Counted from the stretch's first letter, positions 1 through 10,000 are shown. The stretch is 64,000 nucleotides of DNA from JAPKYZ01 sp033763835 (GCA_033763835.1 JANRJS010000007.1:77049-141048), one strand, 5' to 3'. A program made the numbers and translations. The notes: generated from the letters alone by a model not told the origin.

Positions 1-195
1 CAATGTCGGGCGGATCACCGCGCCTGTAAGGGTGACCGTCCCGTCGTTCACCGAAAACGATAGGTTGTCGTAAATCGACAGGAACGGCATGGTTACCAGT
101 TCCTTGCGGATTTTCGTCTCCGTCCAGGACTGGCTAGGATTCGGATTGGCCAACGACGCGGACATCGCCATCGCCGCTAGCGCCAGGGTTTTCAT
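1..195 (-). CDS. BON-domain protein, secreted (C-terminus off the left edge)
   Basis: Sixty-five codons are visible, starting at the ATG read from position 195 with a GGAGG ribosome-binding site a few bases upstream. Residues 1-16 look like a signal peptide (short basic start, then Leu/Ala/Met-rich). What follows, with Trp-Thr-Glu-Thr-Lys-Ile, a run of hydrophobic and Asp residues, then Val-Asn-Asp-Gly-Thr-Val-Thr-Leu-Thr-Gly, is the opening of a BON (OsmY/nodulation) domain, a periplasmic or membrane-associated lipid-binding fold. The gene continues past the window, so the number of BON repeats is unknown. It lies 45 bp downstream of rmuC on the same strand. Confidence 0.75.
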   Translation of the reverse strand, partial: MKTLALAAMAMSASLANPNPSQSWTETKIRKELVTMPFLSIYDNLSFSVNDGTVTLTGAVIRPTL

Positions 196-240
196 TTCTT
201 GCCTCCGCTGCGATAGACGAAACGCCGGAACGCCCGGTTT

Positions 241-1146
241 CTAGAATCGGAGACCGCCCTGGCGAGGGTCGCGAGGTTGGGTTTCGACGGGCCTCGGTTC
301 GGGTAGACTCTTCGCGCCGCGCGCGCCGCGCTCTTCGAGTTTGCGGGCGGCGGGCAGCACTCGCGCGTCGAGCGACGCGATCGCCTGGTTGTAAGCCTTC
401 ACGGCGGCGGCGAGCGAATCTCCGGTACGGGCGAAATGCTCGGTCATGGTCGCCAAACGCTCGTGCAGTTGGCGGCCCGCTTCGGCTATCTGGATCGCGC
501 TTTCCGCCGCGCGCTCGTCGCGCCATCCGGCGGCGACCGCTTTCAGAAGCGCGATCAAAGTCGTGGGTGTGGCGAGAATGACGTTGCGCTCGGCACTGCG
601 CGACAACAGTTCCGGGTCCTGCGAAAGCGCGGCGGAGAACAACGATTCGCCGGGCAGAAAACAGACGACGAACTCGGGCGTATGCTCGAACTGCCGCCAG
701 TAACCTTTCTCCGAAAGTCTTAGGACATGCCCGTTCACCAGAGCCGCGTGCTCGCGAAACTTGCGAGTGCGCTCGGCGGAATCTCGCGCGTTTGTGGCTT
801 CGACGAACGCTCGCGACGGAGCCTTGGCATCGACGACGACCGTGCGTCCGTTTGGAAGGCGCACGATCAGATCGGGACGTAGGCGGCCCTCCTCGGTCGC
901 GACCGTGCGCTGCGAATCGAAATCGACGAAGGCCGTCATTCCCGCCAACTCGACCACGCGTCGCAGTTGAATCTCGCCCCACTGTCCGCCGACCACGGGC
1001 GAACGAAGCGCCTCAATGAGATTCGCCGCATCGCTGGGTGGAGGCGGTGCCGGCGCAACAGGCGCTTCCTCGCGCTGGCGACCCAGTAGCCATCCGAGAA
1101 TGAGTCCGCCCGCGAAGATCGCGGCGCCGACGAGGAGCTCGTTCAT
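241..1146 (-). CDS. rmuC: RmuC family DNA recombination protein
   Basis: The 301-residue protein has one N-terminal membrane anchor (about residues 3-23), a Pro-rich linker and then the RmuC nuclease-like core. The Gly-Gln-Trp-Gly-Glu motif near residue 54 and the Asp-Leu-Ile-Val-Arg-Leu-Pro-Asn-Gly ... Val-Asp-Ala-Lys-Ala-Pro block near 92-110 are typical. RmuC limits rearrangements at inverted repeats. The protein is shorter than E. coli RmuC (about 475 residues) because the long coiled-coil between anchor and core is missing. I chose the ATG at 1146 because its ATGA overlaps the potD stop and the anchor follows directly. A longer in-frame start at 1215 would lie inside potD. It is the last gene of the pot operon by overlap. 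Confidence 0.85.
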   Translation of the reverse strand: MNELLVGAAIFAGGLILGWLLGRQREEAPVAPAPPPPSDAANLIEALRSPVVGGQWGEIQLRRVVELAGMTAFVDFDSQRTVATEEGRLRPDLIVRLPNGRTVVVDAKAPSRAFVEATNARDSAERTRKFREHAALVNGHVLRLSEKGYWRQFEHTPEFVVCFLPGESLFSAALSQDPELLSRSAERNVILATPTTLIALLKAVAAGWRDERAAESAIQIAEAGRQLHERLATMTEHFARTGDSLAAAVKAYNQAIASLDARVLPAARKLEERGARGAKSLPEPRPVETQPRDPRQGGLRF

Positions 1147-2123
1147 GCGGCCTTGATCTCCGTCCACAAACGGTCGCGGAGACGCTGAGCGGCGGCGGGC
1201 ATCGGCAAGAACCATTCGCCACCGTTGGGCACGGGATCGGGAGCCTCGCGTGCGGCGGCGTTGCAGGTAGCGGTCTTCATCTCGCGAGCTATCGTGCGGG
1301 CGACGTCCGCGCGCAGCAAGTAATCGATGAACTCATGCGCTAACTCCACGCGTTTCGATTCGCGCAGCACGACCGCACAATCGGCGTAAATCGGAAAGCC
1401 CTCGCGCGGGTAAACGAACGCCAGCCGGTCCGGCGCGGCGTCGATCGCTTGCCTTGCCGTGATGCGCCAAGCCTGCGCGGCGAGGATGTCGCCCGCCACC
1501 AATTGATCGCGCGCTTCGGCGTTGAGATATGCACGCAACACGCTCTTCTGCGCAATGGCTTGCTCCCGGGCGCGGGCGAGTTCGGATGCGTCGGTCGAGT
1601 TCACCGATGCGCCGATGCGCTTCAAGCACGCACCGAACACCTCCGCTGGATCGTCGAGCATCGTGACTCGGCCGCGCAGCGCCGGATCCCAGAGATCGGC
1701 CCACGCGGTCACCGGCTTGGCGAGCGAGCGCTGGTAAACGATCCCGGTCGATCCCCACATGTACGGCAAGCAGTGGTCAAGCTCGGGATCCCAAGGCGGC
1801 CGACGGAACACGGGATCGAGGTTCGCCAAGTTCGTTAGTCTCGACCGGTCGAGCTTCGCCAGCAATCCCGCCTCGCGCATCGGCGGCACGAACGCGTTCG
1901 ACGGAAACGCCACGTCCCAGCCGGAGTTACCGCTCCACACGCGGGCGAGCATCTCCTCCGCGCTCTCGTACAAGCCGTAGCGAATGCGCACGCCGGTCTC
2001 GCGCTCGAATCCGGGGATCGTGTCGGTGGCCACGTAATCGGACCAATTGAAGACGTTCAATCGCCGTCCGCCGCGTCCGCACGCCCCGCCAAGCGAGACC
2101 GCGAGCAAAGTTCTACGCCGCAC
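1143..2123 (-). CDS. potD: Spermidine/putrescine ABC transporter, substrate-binding protein
   Basis: The 326-residue periplasmic binding protein begins with a basic stretch and a short hydrophobic region ending Leu-Gly-Gly-Ala-Cys near residue 15, a possible lipobox. The mature part opens with Asn-Trp-Ser-Asp-Tyr-Val, a hallmark of PotD/PotF polyamine-binding proteins, and has Gly-Ser-Thr-Gly-Ile-Val-Tyr near the ligand-binding hinge. Its length fits the family (about 320-350 after processing). Its start overlaps the end of potC by 11 bp and its end overlaps rmuC by 4 bp, so translation is probably coupled through the operon. Whether it prefers spermidine or putrescine cannot be read from the sequence. 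Confidence 0.88.
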   Translation of the reverse strand: MRRRTLLAVSLGGACGRGGRRLNVFNWSDYVATDTIPGFERETGVRIRYGLYESAEEMLARVWSGNSGWDVAFPSNAFVPPMREAGLLAKLDRSRLTNLANLDPVFRRPPWDPELDHCLPYMWGSTGIVYQRSLAKPVTAWADLWDPALRGRVTMLDDPAEVFGACLKRIGASVNSTDASELARAREQAIAQKSVLRAYLNAEARDQLVAGDILAAQAWRITARQAIDAAPDRLAFVYPREGFPIYADCAVVLRESKRVELAHEFIDYLLRADVARTIAREMKTATCNAAAREAPDPVPNGGEWFLPMPAAAQRLRDRLWTEIKAA

Positions 2124-2871
2124 GGAGGCGCTCCGAAATCAGGATCAAGCCGCCGAGCGCGACGACGACGACCGTCGAGATCGCGTTCAACACCGGACTC
2201 GCGCCGCGCCGCGCCGCCGAGTACATCACCATGGGCAACGTCTCCGAATCAACGCCCGCTACCAGCGACGTGATCACGTAGTCGTCGAACGAGATCGTGA
2301 ACGCGAGCAGCGCCGCCGCCGCAATCCCCGGCGAGAGTTGCGGAAGTACGACGCGACGGAACGTGCGCCATTCGGTTGCGCCAAGATCGAGCGCCGCCTC
2401 CTCAAGAGACGGATCGAGCGAGCGCAACCGTGCGAGCACCACGATCACGACGTAGGAAATCGAGAATGCGGTATGCGCGAGGATCACGGTGTGCAAACCG
2501 AGTTGCGCACCGAGATAGCGGAACGCCCATTGAAAGAACGCGAGCAGCGCAACCCCCGTAACGATTTCCGGGCTCACCAAAGATAAGTAGAGCGATCCCG
2601 AAAGCCACGGCACGTGGCGCTTGTGCAATCCGTAGGCGGCGAGCGTACCCACCACCGTGGCCAGCAGCGTGGAGGCGATCGCGATGGCAAGACTGTTCGC
2701 CGCCGCCTCCAGAAGATTCCCGTCGGCCAGCGCCGCGCGGTACCACCGCAGCGAGAAGCCGTCCCATTGCGTGAAGCGGGACGAGTTCACGCTGAACACC
2801 GCGAGAACGAGAAGCGGCAGGTGCAAAAAAGCGAAAGCAATCGCGGCGTAGGCGGGCAAAGCGCGCTTCAT
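2113..2871 (-). CDS. potC: Spermidine/putrescine ABC transporter permease
   Basis: The 252-residue inner-membrane permease has about six transmembrane segments and a central BPD_transp_1 domain. The EAA cytoplasmic loop is visible as Leu-Glu-Glu-Ala-Ala-Leu-Asp-Leu-Gly-Ala, which contacts the ATPase. The ATG at 2871 overlaps the potB stop as ATGA and is followed at once by a hydrophobic segment. A longer in-frame reading start inside potB encodes an Arg-rich shadow and was discarded. It should form a heterodimeric channel with PotB, energised by PotA. Confidence 0.88.
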   Translation of the reverse strand: MKRALPAYAAIAFAFLHLPLLVLAVFSVNSSRFTQWDGFSLRWYRAALADGNLLEAAANSLAIAIASTLLATVVGTLAAYGLHKRHVPWLSGSLYLSLVSPEIVTGVALLAFFQWAFRYLGAQLGLHTVILAHTAFSISYVVIVVLARLRSLDPSLEEAALDLGATEWRTFRRVVLPQLSPGIAAAALLAFTISFDDYVITSLVAGVDSETLPMVMYSAARRGASPVLNAISTVVVVALGGLILISERLRAA

Positions 2872-3698
2872 AGTAATGCTTCGCCGCGGCGCCGCACGCC
2901 CAACATGAGTGGAACGATCGCCAGCGCCATCAGTGCCAGCGAAAGAGCGCTTCCAAACGGCCAGTCGCGGGCGGTGGTGAATTGGTTCTGGACGACGTTG
3001 CCGATGAGGATCGTTTTCCCACCGCCCATGAGATCGGGCGTGAGATACGCGCCGAGGCAGGGGATAAACACGAGCATCGCACCGGCGAGAATGCCCGGCC
3101 GGCACAAAGGGAGAATCACGCGAATCAGCGTACGCCAGGGGCGCGCGCCAAGGTCCGCCGAAGCTTCGATGAGCGCGGGATCCAGCTTTTCGAGCGTCGC
3201 GTAGAGCGGCAGCACCATGAACGGAAGGTAGCCGTAGACGAGTCCGAGGAGAACCGCGCTGGAGTTATAGAGTAGCGGCAACGGTTCCTGTATGACGCCG
3301 AGTGCGAGCAGCGCCGAGTTGAATAATCCGCTGTCGCGCAATAGGAAAATCCACGCATAGGTGCGGATGAGAAAACTGGTCCAGAACGGCAGGATCACCA
3401 GTTGCAGGTAGAGATTTTTGCGCCGCCCGCTGCGCGAGATAAAGAGCGCCAGCGGAAACCCTAGCAGGACGCACAGCGCTGTCGCCGCGGCCGCCATGAC
3501 GAACGAGCGCCACAGAATCGCACCGTACAACGGATCGAGCAAGCGTGCGTAGTTTTCGAAAGTCCAAGGCCGTTCGACGCCGCCGTAAGCGCCGCGCGAA
3601 AGCAGCGAGTATCCGGCGACGACGATCAGCGGCGCAGCGAAGAGCAGAGCCTGAATCGCGGCGGCGGGTGCGAGAAAAAGGCTAAAGCGGGATCTCAT
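2868..3698 (-). CDS. potB: Spermidine/putrescine ABC transporter permease
   Basis: The 276-residue permease has six predicted transmembrane segments and the EAA loop Ile-Glu-Ala-Ser-Ala-Asp-Leu-Gly-Ala-Arg. The Leu-Ile-Arg-Thr-Tyr-Ala-Trp motif in the second membrane region is typical of PotB-type polyamine permeases. It overlaps potA by 17 bp upstream and potC by 4 bp downstream, so the transporter genes are read as one unit. It would sit in the inner membrane, paired with PotC. Confidence 0.88.
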   Translation of the reverse strand: MRSRFSLFLAPAAAIQALLFAAPLIVVAGYSLLSRGAYGGVERPWTFENYARLLDPLYGAILWRSFVMAAAATALCVLLGFPLALFISRSGRRKNLYLQLVILPFWTSFLIRTYAWIFLLRDSGLFNSALLALGVIQEPLPLLYNSSAVLLGLVYGYLPFMVLPLYATLEKLDPALIEASADLGARPWRTLIRVILPLCRPGILAGAMLVFIPCLGAYLTPDLMGGGKTILIGNVVQNQFTTARDWPFGSALSLALMALAIVPLMLGVRRRGEALL

Positions 3699-4665
3699 CG
3701 CCCGGATGCCACCAGACGTGCACGCGGTCTCCCGCGCGAAAGCCGCCGTTCAAACGCGAGACTTGCGCTACAAGCGATTCTCCGGTCGCGAGGCGCGTTT
3801 CGACGTGCAGACAGTCGCCTAGGAATCGCGAGTGCGCCACTTCCGCCGCGAACACGCGAGCGCCATTGCCCGGCAAATCGAAGCTGACGCGAGTCGCCTC
3901 CGGCCGCACGCCGATGTCGCCGATCCAATTCACCGCCCCTAAGAATCCGGCGACGAAGCGATTGGCCGGGCGCAGATAGACTTCCTCCGGCGCGCCCGTT
4001 TGCGCGATGCGGCCCCCGTTCATGACGGTGATCCGATCCGCCATTTCAAGCGCTTCCTCCTGATCGTGCGTCACTAAGAGAAACGTCGTGCCCACGCGGC
4101 GCTGCAACGCGCGAAGTTCGGCGCGCACCTGTTTGCGCAACGCGGGATCGAGAGCCGAGAGCGGCTCGTCGAGCAGCAGCACTTTCGGTTCTAACGCCAA
4201 CGATCGGGCGATCGCCACTCGTTGCCGCTGCCCGCCCGAGAGTTGCGCCGGGAAGCGCGCATCGAGTCCGCGCAACTGGACGAGATCGAGAACGCGGTCC
4301 ACGCGATCCTCGATGCGGTCGCGACCCTTCTCCCGCAGGCCGAACTCGATGTTGCCGCGCACAGTGAGGTGTGGGAACAACGCGTAGTTTTGGAAGACGG
4401 TGGTGACATCGCGGCGGTACGGCGGCTCGCGGTCGATACGCCGACCGTCGAGCGATATCTCGCCACGGTCGGGAGTTTCAAAGCCCGCGATCAGCCTTAG
4501 CAGGGTAGTTTTGCCGCAACCCGAAGGGCCGAGCAGGGCGTGCAACTCGCCTTCTTCGACGTCCAGCCAGACATCGTCGACAGCGGGGTCGCCGGTCTCG
4601 GAGACGGACTGGCGCGAGTAGGTTTTCGAAACTCCCCGAAGCGAGAGCACCGTCTCCATCGACAA
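3682..4665 (-). CDS. potA: Spermidine/putrescine ABC transporter ATP-binding protein
   Basis: The 327-residue ATPase has a Walker A Gly-Pro-Ser-Gly-Cys-Gly-Lys-Thr-Thr near residue 44, an LSGGQRQR signature, a Walker B Leu-Leu-Leu-Asp-Glu-Pro and an intact switch His (Val-Thr-His-Asp). A C-terminal TOBE-type domain occupies roughly residues 240-327. It is the first gene of the pot operon, and the region before metX must hold its promoter. Initiation may be at Met1 or Met3. Related CUT1/Fe importers share the fold, but the neighbouring PotB/C/D genes support polyamine import. Confidence 0.9.
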   Translation of the reverse strand: MSMETVLSLRGVSKTYSRQSVSETGDPAVDDVWLDVEEGELHALLGPSGCGKTTLLRLIAGFETPDRGEISLDGRRIDREPPYRRDVTTVFQNYALFPHLTVRGNIEFGLREKGRDRIEDRVDRVLDLVQLRGLDARFPAQLSGGQRQRVAIARSLALEPKVLLLDEPLSALDPALRKQVRAELRALQRRVGTTFLLVTHDQEEALEMADRITVMNGGRIAQTGAPEEVYLRPANRFVAGFLGAVNWIGDIGVRPEATRVSFDLPGNGARVFAAEVAHSRFLGDCLHVETRLATGESLVAQVSRLNGGFRAGDRVHVWWHPGDEIPL

Positions 4666-4735
4666 AATGGTAGCGCAGTATCATGAAAATACAGCCCACG
4701 AGCCGACCCCGGCCCAGCCACCCCGCAACCGCACG

Positions 4736-5848
4736 ATGATCGTCGATACGCAGTACGCCCGCTTCGATTCCCTGTCGCTCGATTGCGGGTCGAGACTCGC
4801 CCCGGTGACCGTGGCTTACGAGACCTACGGCGAGTTGAACGCCGCGCGCACGAATGCGATTCTCGTCACCCACGCGTTTTCGGGCGACGCGCACGCGGCG
4901 GGCGCGCACGCCGTCACCGGACGCGCCGGTTGGTGGGACAACATGATCGGACCGGGCCGCGCGTTCGATACGGACCGGTATTTCATCGTGTGTTCCAACA
5001 TCCTGGGCGGCTGCGCGGGAACTACCGGACCTTCGTCGATTGACGCGGCAACAGGCAAGCCTTACGCGATGACCTTCCCCGTCATCACGGTTTCGGACAT
5101 CGTGCGCTTGCAGAAGAAGCTGATCGACCATCTCGGCATTTCGCGTTTGCTGAGCGTGGCCGGAGGGTCGATGGGCGGCATGCAGGCGCTCGAATGGGCG
5201 GTCGCGTATCCGCAGATGGTGGCGTCGGCAATTCCCATCGCAACTACGTATCGCCACAGCGCGCAGCAGATCGCGTTCAACGAGGTGGGGCGTCAAGCGG
5301 TGATGTTCGACCCCGATTGGGCGGGTGGCAACTACTACGGCGGCGAACCTCCGCGGCGGGGGCTAGCCGTTGCGCGCATGGTCGGTCACATCACGTACAT
5401 GAGCGACTCGTCGATGAAGGAGAAGTTCGGGAGGCGCTTGCGAGGGAAAGACGCGCTGGGGTTCGACTTCTCGGCGGAATTCGAAGTCGAGAGCTACCTT
5501 CGCTATCGCGGCGGCCAGTTCGTCGAGCGGTTCGACGCCAACTCGTACCTCTACATCACGAAGGCGATGGATTACTTCGACCTGGCTTCGGGCTACGGCT
5601 CCATCGCGGCGGCGCTCGAACGGACGCAGGCTCGATTCCTAGTCGTCAGCTTCTCGTCCGACTGGCTCTACCCGCCGTATCAAAGCGAAGAGATCGTTCG
5701 GGCGCTGCGCAGCCGCAATCGCGACGTGGCCTATTGCGAGTTGTCGTCGCAGTACGGCCACGACGCGTTTCTACTCGAAGTGGAAGAGCAAACGGAGATC
5801 GTGCGCGGCTTTCTCGCTTCGACGTTTCGCGCGGTGGAGCGCGCATGA
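4736..5848 (+). CDS. metX: Homoserine O-acetyltransferase
   Basis: The 370-residue alpha/beta hydrolase-fold enzyme acylates L-homoserine with acetyl-CoA in methionine synthesis. The nucleophile Ser sits in Gly-Gly-Ser-Met-Gly-Gly-Met-Gln, the acid Asp in Ser-Asp-Trp-Leu-Tyr-Pro-Pro, and the His in Tyr-Gly-His-Asp-Ala-Phe-Leu. The ATG at 4736 gives the usual family length and leaves about 70 bp for divergent promoters with potA. An in-frame ATG at 4667 would add 23 unconserved residues and leave a 1-bp gap to potA. The stop overlaps the metW start as ATGA. Acetyl and succinyl specificities cannot be told apart with certainty from sequence alone. Confidence 0.9.
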   Translation: MIVDTQYARFDSLSLDCGSRLAPVTVAYETYGELNAARTNAILVTHAFSGDAHAAGAHAVTGRAGWWDNMIGPGRAFDTDRYFIVCSNILGGCAGTTGPSSIDAATGKPYAMTFPVITVSDIVRLQKKLIDHLGISRLLSVAGGSMGGMQALEWAVAYPQMVASAIPIATTYRHSAQQIAFNEVGRQAVMFDPDWAGGNYYGGEPPRRGLAVARMVGHITYMSDSSMKEKFGRRLRGKDALGFDFSAEFEVESYLRYRGGQFVERFDANSYLYITKAMDYFDLASGYGSIAAALERTQARFLVVSFSSDWLYPPYQSEEIVRALRSRNRDVAYCELSSQYGHDAFLLEVEEQTEIVRGFLASTFRAVERA

Positions 5849-6447
5849 GCACGGTTCGCGATCTCTTCGAGCGCCGCGACTACGCGACCATCGGCCGGAT
5901 CATTGAGCCGAAGTCGCGCGTGCTCGATCTGGGTTGCGGCGACGGGGAGTTGCTCGCTTGGCTCGCGGAAAACAAGCAGTGCGACGCGCGCGGTGTCGAA
6001 CTCGAACGGGCACTGGTACAGAAGGCGATCGCCCGCGGCGTTTCGGTGTACCAAGGCGACATGGCGCAAAGCCTAAGCGACTATCCGGACGAAGCGTTCG
6101 ATTATGTGATCCTCTCGCAGACGTTGCAACAAGTGGCGCAGCCTGTGCGAATCTTACGCGACATGCTGCGGGTGGGCCGGCGGATGATCGTGGGCTTTCC
6201 GAACTTCGGCCATTGGAGCGTGCGCTGGTCGCTGCTCACCAGCGGTCGCGCGCCGCGCACCGCGCTCTTCCCTTACGACTGGCACGAATCGCCGAACATC
6301 CACGTGCTGACTGTGCAGGACTTCGTCGAACTTTGCGCGCGGGAGAACTGGCGCGTCGAACATCGCATTTGTTTAGCGGGTTCGCGCGAAGTCGGGGTAC
6401 TACCGAACTTACGCGCGGAAGTCGCGGTGTTCGTGGTGAAGGGGTGA
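5845..6447 (+). CDS. metW: Methionine biosynthesis protein MetW
   Basis: The 200-residue class I SAM-dependent methyltransferase-fold protein has a motif I Val-Leu-Asp-Leu-Gly-Cys-Gly-Asp-Gly near residue 28 and the MetW-specific Gln-Thr-Leu-Gln-Gln-Val region. MetW forms a complex with MetX in several bacteria and supports homoserine acylation. The start overlaps the metX stop by four bases (ATGA), so the pair is translationally coupled. Its end overlaps a possible GTG start of the next gene. Confidence 0.9.
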   Translation: MSTVRDLFERRDYATIGRIIEPKSRVLDLGCGDGELLAWLAENKQCDARGVELERALVQKAIARGVSVYQGDMAQSLSDYPDEAFDYVILSQTLQQVAQPVRILRDMLRVGRRMIVGFPNFGHWSVRWSLLTSGRAPRTALFPYDWHESPNIHVLTVQDFVELCARENWRVEHRICLAGSREVGVLPNLRAEVAVFVVKG

Positions 6448-7088
6448 AGACCTTTGAAGAGTTCGTCGTCGCTCAGATGGGCGGCCGGATTGGCAATATG
6501 GCTTACGAGCGGGGCATGTATGCCGCCTATTGCCGCGCATTCGAAGTCGTTCCAATTATGGATGGCGTGGGCGTACCGTATCAGGTTGTGGGAGGCGTCG
6601 CCGTTAACGCCTATCTGTTGCGGGAGCACCGCGACCTAACCTTCGTTCCGGGTCCGATCGACTTTTTGCTCGAACGCGAACATCTGGCTCTTGTCGTCGC
6701 CGCCGTAGAACGCGAGGGCTACGCGACGCAGAAGGCGCTCGGATCCCACGACATAATTTGCCCCGGCCAACACACAGCGCTGGCCATGCACATCATCTTC
6801 GCGAGAGAGCGGACGAAGTCGACTCAACCGTTGGTCAACCCGGAGGTGCGACCGGAACGCAAAGACTTTTTCGGTGTGTCGATCCCGGTTATCCCACTGG
6901 ACGATCTGATTCTGATGAAACTGACGTCTTTTCGGCCTAAGGACGTCGTGTACTTGCAAACACTCGCCGACGCCGGCCTCATTACGGAACAAATCGTCGA
7001 TTCCCTTCCTGAAGTCTTAAGACCCCGTTGGGAACACGCGAAGCGGCAGTTTCTCGAAAGCCTGCCCGACGTCGAGCAGCCCGATTAG
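6444..7088 (+). CDS. Nucleotidyltransferase-like protein of unknown role
   Basis: The 214-residue protein (GTG start overlapping the metW stop; the ATG at 6477 would give 203 residues) resembles the loose group of nucleotidyltransferase-fold proteins found beside toxin and defence genes. It has Tyr-Gln-Val-Val-Gly-Gly-Val-Ala-Val-Asn near residue 48, followed by Arg-Asp-Leu and Pro-Ile-Asp-Phe-Leu. The usual clear Asp-X-Asp pair is not obvious, so catalysis is uncertain. No partner gene is adjacent apart from metW. Its stop codon overlaps the stop of the convergent TonB-dependent receptor. The function is not established. Confidence 0.55.
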   Translation: MKTFEEFVVAQMGGRIGNMAYERGMYAAYCRAFEVVPIMDGVGVPYQVVGGVAVNAYLLREHRDLTFVPGPIDFLLEREHLALVVAAVEREGYATQKALGSHDIICPGQHTALAMHIIFARERTKSTQPLVNPEVRPERKDFFGVSIPVIPLDDLILMKLTSFRPKDVVYLQTLADAGLITEQIVDSLPEVLRPRWEHAKRQFLESLPDVEQPD

Positions 7089-10000
7089 AAGCTCAGCCGC
7101 AGCGCGAACTGGACCAGCCGGGGGTCGAACGTCGAGAGGAAGCGTCCAAACGCCGGATTAATACGGTCCGCTTGGATCGTCTGGAAGTTCGTCCGGTTGA
7201 AGACATTGAAGAACTCGCCCCGGAATTGGAGTGCGCTCGTTTCGCTCCACAGGCGGAAGTCCTTGGTGATCGCGAAATCCGTCGAGAAGAAGTTGGGCAT
7301 ACGCACGATATTGCGGCCCGCGTTGCCGAACGGATTGTTATTCGTGGGCAAGGCTACAGCCGCCGGATTCAAGTAGTTCGGCAGTGGCTGGCTACGCCAA
7401 TCCTGAGTGAGCGTGTTCGAGAGAACATTGGGACGGAATCGCGGCGCGCCGCGCCAATCGGGACCGATCGACGAGACTTGATAGGCCCCAGCGAGCGTGT
7501 GAACCATATTGATTGTCGCGCCAGTCCACATATTGTGGATGCCCGAGACATTCCAACCGCCGATCAGCCAATCCGCCGCCAGCGGCATCGACGATCCGAA
7601 CTTGCGCCCTTTGCCGACCGGCAGTTGGTACACGAAGCTCGTGACGTTTGTGAACTTCTGATCGTAGCCCGAGAGCCCTTTTTCGGCGGCGAGATTGTAG
7701 AAGTTCTGTGGGGCGGAGGCATTGCCATTCGGGCCCTCGAGCGCGCCCGACCCGTTGTCGAGCGCCTTACCCCAAGTGAACGAATTGAGCAGGAACAAGC
7801 CGCCGGAGAAACGCTTATCGAGCCGCACCTGCAGCGAGTTATAGTTCGACCATCCGCCGGGAAACGCGTAGGTAATGTCGGAGAAAGAGGAGATCGGCCG
7901 CCGAAGCTGCAGCGCCGTATTTTCGCCCGGTTGGTTAATGCGGGCTTGGTTAAAGTCGGCGAACAGCAGTAGCTTTTGCGAGCGGTTACCGACATATGCC
8001 ACGTCGAACAGAAGATTACGCGCCAATTGGCGTTGCACCGAAAAGAACCAGCTCATCACGTAACTGGTGGGCCAGTTGGACGGCATGTAAGTGATATTGG
8101 CGACCAGCGGATTGAAGCGCTCGGGCGCGGTGAGACCCGCCGGATAGCCTTGCTCGGTGGTGCGGAAACCCGCGTCACCCGGCCGCTGGTTCACGGTGGC
8201 GTTGACTACCTGCGGGCCATTAATCGCGAGGATGTTGCCGCCGCCCGCGCGGTGGAAGTGAATGTAGCTCATCCCGAAGCCGGATCGGATCACGGTCTTG
8301 TCGTTCGCCGAATAAGCCAAGCCGATGCGCGGACCTACGTTATTGCGGTCCGAGTTCACCAGCGCGCGATCGTAGATTCCACCAAACCGCGCTTTGATCA
8401 TGCGCAGACCGGCGGGGTCGAAGTTCGTCAAGTTGGCGTTCGCTTCCCACTGCGGAGTGGCGAACTCGTAACGGACGCCCAGGTTGAGCGTGAGGCGCCG
8501 ATTCACCTTCCAGTCGTCTTGCAAGTAGATGAAGTGCAGCGCTTGGCGATAGTCGGCGACGAGCAAGTTCGTGAGCCGGTACCGGTCGCGCAAACCGAAC
8601 AGGAAGTCGGACATCGAGCGTCCCGAGAAGTTGCCGGCGTACCGGTCCTCGCCGTAGAGCGGGTTCACGTCTTGAATTTCGGTGTGAATGCGCTGGTACT
8701 CATAACCCGCCTTGAACGAGTGCTTGCCGAAGAATCGCGAGTAATTGATCTTCGGATTCCACATCGTCGGATACTGCCACTGAGGATTCGTCGCCTGCCG
8801 TCCCAGGTTCGAGTAACCGTTGATCAACTGCGCTACCAAGCCGCCCGAAACGCGAGGGTCGTCTGGTAGCCCGGGGATGCCGTATTGGTTTCCGCCGCCG
8901 AGCCCGATGGGCTCCTTTCCGGCTATGGTGCGCGAGACGCCAAACCGTACTTCCAGCAACTCAGTGGGGCGAGTCGTGATATTGATTGCCGTCACCAACT
9001 GCTGATTAATCACATCCGTGTAGCCGTTCGAGTCGCCGCCCGACGGTCCGGGAATTACCGGTTCATCAAACAGATTCGCCTTGCGCTGCCCGATCCGCGT
9101 GAAACCGCTGATGTTCTGCGCGATCTGGTAATCGAACTTCGCGTTGTACTTATCCGTGTTGTTGCGGAAGCCTTGCAGTGTTTGGAAATTCGCGCCCGCG
9201 CCCGTGGTCGTGGGCTGCGGCAAGTCCGCCAGCACGCGCCGCGCGAAGGCCGTGATGTCGGACTGTGGAATCGGAGTGTTCGCCGGATACACCCGGCCGG
9301 TGAGCGGATTCGTGACCGGGGCGGGAAAAATCCCTTGCCGGTCGTTGAGCGTCGGGATCGTCGCGAACGCCACGAAGCGCCGCACCTCGCGGAAGCCTTC
9401 GTAGTCGAGGAAGAAGAACGCGCGGTTCTTCTTAATGGGGCCGCCGAACACGAAGCCGAACTGATTCCGGTTAAAGGGCGGCGTCTGGTTGTTCACCGGT
9501 TTGAAAAATCCCGTGGAGTTCAGTTGCGTGTTGCGGAAGAACTCCCAGACCGCACCGCTGTACCGATTGGTCCCGCTCCGGTACGCCACATTGATTGCGG
9601 CCCCGCCCGAGCGTCCGTATTCGGCGCTCATATTGTTGGTGACCACCTGGAACTCGGCCACCGCGTCCGGCGGTGGCTGCATGATCTGATTCGAAAAGCC
9701 CTGGTTTGAAGTACCGTAGGCGTTGTTATCGATGCCGTCGAGGAGGAAGTTGTTAAACGTAGAGCGCAGCCCGTTTACATTGAACGAACCTTCGCGCGCG
9801 GTGTTGAAGCTGCCAGTGGAAAGCTGCGACGAGCGAACCCCGGTAGAGAGCAGAACTAAGTTCGAATAAGCGCGCCCGTTGAGCGGCAGCTCGACGATGG
9901 GCTTGCCCTCGATTACCTGCCCGCGCTGCGAGGACTCGGTTTCGAGCAGTCTCGCCGCGTCCGTGATTTCGACCGTTTGCGAGAGTTCGCCCACCGTCAT

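Noticed and set aside
134..982. 282-codon minus-strand frame overlapping rmuC
   Set aside because: Arg-rich composition with no motif; rmuC in the other frame is a clear family match.
4667..4735. Upstream ATG for metX
   Set aside because: It would leave a 1-bp gap to divergent potA and add residues without conservation; the ATG at 4736 gives the usual length.
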